A stretch of 64,000 nucleotides of DNA. Source: Siccirubricoccus phaeus (lineage in GTDB: Bacteria; Pseudomonadota; Alphaproteobacteria; Acetobacterales; Acetobacteraceae). Below the pieces are notes generated by a model that had not been told where the DNA came from, did not search any database, and saw nothing but the letters and a program-made list of their open reading frames with translations. The stretch covers positions 17,322-81,321 of the forward strand of contig NZ_SRXO01000024.1 in NCBI RefSeq assembly GCF_008360935.1, read 5' to 3'. Of the stretch, positions 60,230 through 64,000 are shown one piece after another (within the stretch, counting starts at the first letter, position 1; each line of letters begins with the position of its first letter). Made by a program: the position numbers and the translations under genes.

Positions 60230-60982
60230 TCACCTCCCCCGCAGCAGCCACCGCCAGGAGTTTCGCAGCCTTTCCGCCCCATCCTCCGCGAAGAAGGCGC
60301 CATGGGCGAAGATCACCCGTTCCGGCGCCAGCGCCAGCAGCCGCGCCGCCGCTTCCCGGTTCGCCGCCGCGTGCCGCCGCATCAGCAGCCGCACCGGCCT
60401 CGGCGCGCCGCCCACCGGCGCCGCCGTTCCCATCGCCCGGGCATAGAGCGCCGCGGCCAGCGGCAGGCGGTGCGTTTCCATCGCCTGCACGGTATCGGTC
60501 AGCACCAGCGTGCCGCTCGGCGCATGGTGGAAGGCGATCTCGACGAAGCCCCAGCCCCGCAGCATGTCCTGCGCGATCTGCCCGGCCCAGGCCGCCGGCG
60601 CCGCCGCCCCCAGCCGGCCATGCGGCCCCAGCAGCAGCCCCGCCGCCGCCGCCCGTTCGGAAACGCCATCCGGCGCCCAGACCCGCGCCTCCGGGAAATG
60701 CCGCTGCCAGGAAGGCAAATGCACCCAATGCCCGGTGCCCGGCGAGACCAGGTGCCGCACCGGCCCCAGCGCCCGGATCGCCTCGCCCAGCGGCCCGGTA
60801 TAGCGCGTCGGCGAATGCAGCCAGAGCCCGCCATCCCCCAGCCGCAGCACCGTCATCCGCACCGGGAAGGGCAGGCCCAGCAGCATCTGCGGGCCGCTAT
60901 CCACCACCCAGACGCCCTCGGCGACCGGCTTCGGCACATCCAGCGGCGGGTAGGTGCCGTTGCGCGGCGCGGCGTCGCTCAT
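60230..60982 (-). CDS. DUF4336 family protein (metallo-beta-lactamase-like fold by resemblance)
   Basis: A 250-residue protein resembling DUF4336. It begins YPPLDVPKPVAEGVWVVDSG, has MTVLRLGDGGLWLHSP and LVSPGTGHWVHLPSWQ. The residues GTGHWVH lie where related hydrolases have HxHxD, so metal binding may be altered or lost. HGAFFAEDG near the C-terminus is also typical. ATG 60982 is clear and overlaps the transporter stop (ATGA), so the two are coupled. Function is unknown. Confidence 0.72.
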   Translation of the reverse strand: MSDAAPRNGTYPPLDVPKPVAEGVWVVDSGPQMLLGLPFPVRMTVLRLGDGGLWLHSPTRYTGPLGEAIRALGPVRHLVSPGTGHWVHLPSWQRHFPEARVWAPDGVSERAAAAGLLLGPHGRLGAAAPAAWAGQIAQDMLRGWGFVEIAFHHAPSGTLVLTDTVQAMETHRLPLAAALYARAMGTAAPVGGAPRPVRLLMRRHAAANREAAARLLALAPERVIFAHGAFFAEDGAERLRNSWRWLLRGR

Positions 60983-62226
60983 GGCGCGGTCAGCACCCCC
61001 ACCGTGGCGCCGGCCATGCAGCAGGCGATGCTGGCGGCGACCAGGCTCGGCAGGCCGAGCCGGACGATCTCCGCCCGCCGTCCCGGGCACATGGCGGACA
61101 TGCCGGTGACCATGATCCCGACCGAGGCGAAATTGGTGAAGCCGCAGAGCGCATAGGTCAGGATCACCCGGCTGCGTTCGGCGAGGCCGGCGCCGCCGGT
61201 GCTCGCCAACTCCAGATAGCTGACGAATTCGTTCACCACCACCTTCACGCCGAGCAGCCGGGCCACGGTGCCGGCCTCCTCCGCCGGGACGCCCATGGCG
61301 AAGGCCAGCGGCCAGAACACCCAGCCGCCGATCTGCTGCAGGGTGACGCCCGCCAGCGGTTCCAGCATCCCGTTCACCAACGCCACCAGGGCGACGAAGA
61401 CCACCAGCGAGGCCATGATGCCGAGGAGCAATTGCAGCCCCTCCGCCGTGCCCTGCACCAGCGCGTCCATGGTGCTGTCATAGAGGCGGGGGGGCGGGCC
61501 TTCCGGCGCGGCCGCGCCCGGGGTTTCGGTCTCCGGCAGCATCAGCAGGGCGGCGAGGACGGAGCCGGGGGCGGCGACCAGGCTGGCGGTGAGGAGCTGC
61601 CCCGCCGCATCCGGCACCACCGGCGCGATCATGGTGGCATAGACCACCAGCATATTGCCGCTGATGGTGGCGAGGCCGGCCACCATGACGACGAAGAGCT
61701 CGGCGCGGGTCAGCGTCATCAGCCAGGGGCGGATGAGCAGCGGCGCCTCCACCATGCCGACGAAGACATTGGCGGCGACGGAGAGGTTGCAGGCGCCGGA
61801 CAGGCCGAAGAGCCGCTTCAGCCCGGCCGCCAGCACATCCACCACCAGCGGCAGTACACGCCAATGATAGAGGGCGGCGGAGAGGGCGCCGACCACCAGG
61901 ATCAGGGGCAGGGCCTGGAAGAACAGGATGAAGCTGCCGCCCGGGATGGTCTCGGCATAGGGCAAGGGGGCGCCGCCGAGATAGCCGAAGACCAGGGTCG
62001 TGCCGGCCCGCGTCGCCCGCGCCAGCGCGTCCACCACATCGCCCAGCGCCGCGAAGCCGGCCCGCAGCAGCGGCACATGCAGCAGCAGCGCGGCGACCAG
62101 CATCTGGCCGCCCAGCCCCGCCACCACCACCCTGGCCCGCACGCCGCGGCGGCAACCGCCACAGGCCCAGGCCAGCAGGCAGAGCGCGACCAGCCCGGCC
62201 AGGGCCTGGAATTGCAGCAGGCTCAT
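60979..62226 (-). CDS. concentrative nucleoside transporter (CNT/NupC family)
   Basis: A 415-residue inner-membrane protein with about ten hydrophobic segments, matching cation-coupled nucleoside symporters of the CNT family. Conserved segments include GNMLVVYATMIAPVVPDAAG, NVFVGMVEAPLLIRP and LTYALCGFTNFASVGI, the last being the family's GFxNxxSxGI signature. It probably imports pyrimidine or purine nucleosides. Its stop overlaps the DUF4336 start, and its start overlaps the rmuC stop. Confidence 0.9.
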   Translation of the reverse strand: MSLLQFQALAGLVALCLLAWACGGCRRGVRARVVVAGLGGQMLVAALLLHVPLLRAGFAALGDVVDALARATRAGTTLVFGYLGGAPLPYAETIPGGSFILFFQALPLILVVGALSAALYHWRVLPLVVDVLAAGLKRLFGLSGACNLSVAANVFVGMVEAPLLIRPWLMTLTRAELFVVMVAGLATISGNMLVVYATMIAPVVPDAAGQLLTASLVAAPGSVLAALLMLPETETPGAAAPEGPPPRLYDSTMDALVQGTAEGLQLLLGIMASLVVFVALVALVNGMLEPLAGVTLQQIGGWVFWPLAFAMGVPAEEAGTVARLLGVKVVVNEFVSYLELASTGGAGLAERSRVILTYALCGFTNFASVGIMVTGMSAMCPGRRAEIVRLGLPSLVAASIACCMAGATVGVLTAP

Positions 62227-63245
62227 TCCGCCGCGCGCGGCCCAGCGGCAGAGGCGGCGGCGGGCGGCTCCATCTCCACCGCCTCGATGCGGGCGGCGGC
62301 GCCGAGGATCTTCTGGGTGGTCAGCAGGATCTGGTCCATGTCGGATTGCGACTCGGCATGGTGGCGCCTGAGGTTGGCAACCCGGCGGTCCAGCCGCAAC
62401 GTTTCCTCCGCCAGCCTCGCCACTTCCCGCCGCAGGGCGGCGGCCTCGGCCTTCAGCCGGACGTCGCGCATCAGGGCGCGCATGGCGCCGAGCACCGCCC
62501 AGAGCGTGCCGGGCGAGACGAGATAGACGCCGCGCCGGGCAGCTTCGGCCACCAGCCCGGGATGCAGCGCGTGGAGGTCGGCATGCAGCGCCTCGGAGGG
62601 GAGGAAGAGCAGCGCGCCCTCCGCCGTCTCCCCCGGGCAGATGTACTTGCTGGCGACGTCATCGACATGGCGGCGGATATCGGCGGCGAGGCGCTTCCGG
62701 GCCGCCTCGCGGGCGGAATCGTCCGGGGCGGTGCGCAGCGCCTGCCAGGCCTCCAGGGGGAATTTGCTGTCGATCGCGATGGGGCCGGGCGGGAAGGGCA
62801 GGCGGATCAGCGCGTCGCAGCGCGTGCCATTGGCCAATGTGTGCTGCCAGGCCCAGCCTTCCGCCGGCAGGCGGTCAGCGAGCATGTCGCGGAGCTGCAC
62901 CTCACCGAAGGCGCCGCGGGCCTGCTTGTTGCCGAGCAGGGCGGCAAGGGTGGTCACCTGGCCGCCCAGCGCCTCGATATTGGCGCGGGCGGCGTCGATC
63001 ACCGCCAGCCGCTCATGCAGGCGGCGGGCGCTGTCCTGGGCGCGCTCGGCAGTCTCGGCCAGCGTCCGGTGCAGCCGGTCCTGCTGGGCGGCGGCGGACG
63101 CGTCCATGCGGGCGGCCAGGGCATCCAGGCGCTCCGCCAGCCGCGCGTCGCCGCGGGGGCGGAACGCCAGCACGAGGAGCGCGCCGGCCAGCGCGGCCGC
63201 CAGCGGCACCAGGACTGCAAACACCCAATCCGGAACGCCGTCCAC
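62223..63245 (-). CDS. rmuC: DNA recombination protein RmuC family
   Basis: RmuC limits rearrangements at inverted repeats and has a nuclease-like fold. The 340-residue protein has an N-terminal membrane anchor (WVFAVLVPLAAALAGALLVL, about residues 7-26), a coiled-coil region, and the C-terminal block with RGAFGEVQLRDMLADRL, IAIDSKFPLEAWQAL and FLPSEALHADL. The start is GTG 63245 with GGAGG just upstream; an ATG at 63249 is out of frame. The ATGA overlap ties it to the nucleoside transporter. Confidence 0.9.
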   Translation of the reverse strand: MDGVPDWVFAVLVPLAAALAGALLVLAFRPRGDARLAERLDALAARMDASAAAQQDRLHRTLAETAERAQDSARRLHERLAVIDAARANIEALGGQVTTLAALLGNKQARGAFGEVQLRDMLADRLPAEGWAWQHTLANGTRCDALIRLPFPPGPIAIDSKFPLEAWQALRTAPDDSAREAARKRLAADIRRHVDDVASKYICPGETAEGALLFLPSEALHADLHALHPGLVAEAARRGVYLVSPGTLWAVLGAMRALMRDVRLKAEAAALRREVARLAEETLRLDRRVANLRRHHAESQSDMDQILLTTQKILGAAARIEAVEMEPPAAASAAGPRAAE

Positions 63246-63342
63246 ACATCCTCCGAGAGGGGCCTTGCCGCGGCGCGCGCCCTGTGGCGCGCGACGTCCC
63301 CTCCGGCTCTCCACCAGGGCCGAAGGCCCTGCTACCCCTGCG

Positions 63343-63948
63343 TTAAACCACGACGAAGCCGCCGGAGGAATCCATCTGCAACAGCCGGCCGGTGGCCACG
63401 CCGAAATGCATGCCATGCAGGGTCAGCCGGCCTTCGGCGACGGCCTGGGCGACCCAGGGGAAGGTCATCAGGTTCTCCAGGGTCAGGCGAATCGCCTCGC
63501 GCTCGCATTCCTCCTGCCGCTCGGCCGGGTCGCAGCGCAGCACGCGCTCCCGCGCCCGGGCGGCAATCTGGATCCAGCCGGCGACGAAATCCTTGGCCTC
63601 GGGCGGGGCGCCTTCCAGCAGCGCGCGGATGCCGCCGCATTGCGCATGGCCCATCACCACCACCCGCTTCACCTGCAGCACCCGCACCGCGAATTCCAGC
63701 GCGGCCGAGGTGCCGTGGAAGGCGGCATCCGGCATGTAGGGCGGCACGAGGTTGGCGACGTTGCGCACCACGAACAGCTCGCCCGGCGCGGCGGAGAAGA
63801 TCACCGCCGGATCCACCCGGCTATCCGAGCAGGCGATCACCAGCGTCTCCGGCGCCTGCCCGGCCGCGGCCAGCGCCTCGTACCGCGCCCGCTGCTGCGG
63901 CCAGGTCTCCTCACGGAAACGGCGATAGCCTTCGATCAAGCGTTGCAT
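63343..63948 (-). CDS. beta-carbonic anhydrase
   Basis: Reversibly hydrates CO2 to bicarbonate. The 201-residue protein has zinc ligands C40 in IACSDSRVDP and H101 and C104 in MGHAQCGG, and the Asp-Arg pair D42-R44. Segment FVVRNVANLVPPY is conserved. It resembles beta-class plant-type enzymes of cyanobacteria and proteobacteria. It lies 97 bases upstream of rmuC on the same strand. The last 52 bases of the window (63949-64000) hold no gene start I can define. Confidence 0.92.
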   Translation of the reverse strand: MQRLIEGYRRFREETWPQQRARYEALAAAGQAPETLVIACSDSRVDPAVIFSAAPGELFVVRNVANLVPPYMPDAAFHGTSAALEFAVRVLQVKRVVVMGHAQCGGIRALLEGAPPEAKDFVAGWIQIAARARERVLRCDPAERQEECEREAIRLTLENLMTFPWVAQAVAEGRLTLHGMHFGVATGRLLQMDSSGGFVVV

Positions 63949-64000
63949 CGCGCCCCCTCATGCCAATTGCGCCAGCCACACGGTATGTCCGGCGCAGTCC

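Noticed and set aside
58036-62526. A 1496-codon open frame on the plus strand, and similar long frames such as 16251-19694 (plus) and 3441-5015 (minus).
   Set aside because: They run opposite well-supported genes (aminotransferase, cupin, DUF4336, transporter, rmuC and others). In such GC-rich DNA stop codons are rare in the antisense frames, and the translations have no family features.

Overview
The window is a 64 kb piece of a very GC-rich (about 70% or more by eye) alphaproteobacterial chromosome. The run dgt, argS, SPOR protein, nagZ, M50 protease, scpA, scpB, tatB, tatC, serS, the DUF1150 gene beside hsp20, and the many orphan periplasmic binding proteins of the Bug and DppA types suggest Rhodospirillales, most likely Acetobacteraceae (Roseomonas-like). 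That assignment is inferred from gene order and composition; there is no rRNA to test it. I saw no tRNA, rRNA, CRISPR array, transposase or phage gene.

Layout. 0-12.6 kb (+ strand) is a housekeeping block: a 24-bp tandem repeat, dgt, argS, a cell-division-type SPOR protein, nagZ, a site-2 protease, the condensin partners scpA and scpB, an ABC ATPase, tatB, tatC and serS. scpB carries a large N-terminal extension built from a 72-bp in-frame minisatellite. 12.6-24.3 kb is a catabolic island: an internally deleted acyl-CoA dehydrogenase pseudogene, two amidases with an AtzG-like small subunit, two family-5 solute-binding proteins without permeases, three NtaA/DszA-type flavin monooxygenases and a VOC protein. 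24.3-35.2 kb holds ackA, an FAD monooxygenase, a PH-domain protein, an HWE histidine kinase, an alpha/beta hydrolase, a DUF1194 VWA protein, a frameshifted carboxymuconolactone decarboxylase remnant and an AsmA-like protein.

35.4-41.8 kb is a second catabolic block: a Bug-type binding protein, two enolase-superfamily dehydratases and a 2-hydroxyacid dehydrogenase in one overlapping operon, then a second small-subunit/amidase pair. 42-45.3 kb carries truA, fmt, def and the divergent hsp20-DUF1150 pair; the hsp20 leader has a hairpin covering both Shine-Dalgarno and start codon. 45.3-52.8 kb is rich in interspersed palindromic repeats and includes DUF1499, DUF3253, an EAL phosphodiesterase, a second DUF1194 protein, an Fe-S old-yellow-enzyme oxidoreductase and a decayed small-gene cluster (lipocalin-like fragment, DUF4177-like protein, RidA, frameshifted SnoaL-like gene). 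52.8-64 kb has crcB, rarA, a D-threonine-aldolase-like enzyme, a CoA-transferase/GrdB-like pair, a class III aminotransferase, a cupin, DUF4336, a CNT nucleoside transporter, rmuC and a beta-carbonic anhydrase.

At least five families of short palindromic elements sit between genes, labelled here A (CTAGAGC-bounded), B (about 118 bp, AGTGTCC/GGGACACT ends), C (GC-rich, GGGGTCCGGGG core), D (paired CCAAGGGCC and GAGGG hairpins) and E (CCCCACGAC-type hairpin with a GCA loop). They account for most stretches longer than 150 bases without a gene. The long open frames opposite the real genes are GC-rich shadows and were left out.
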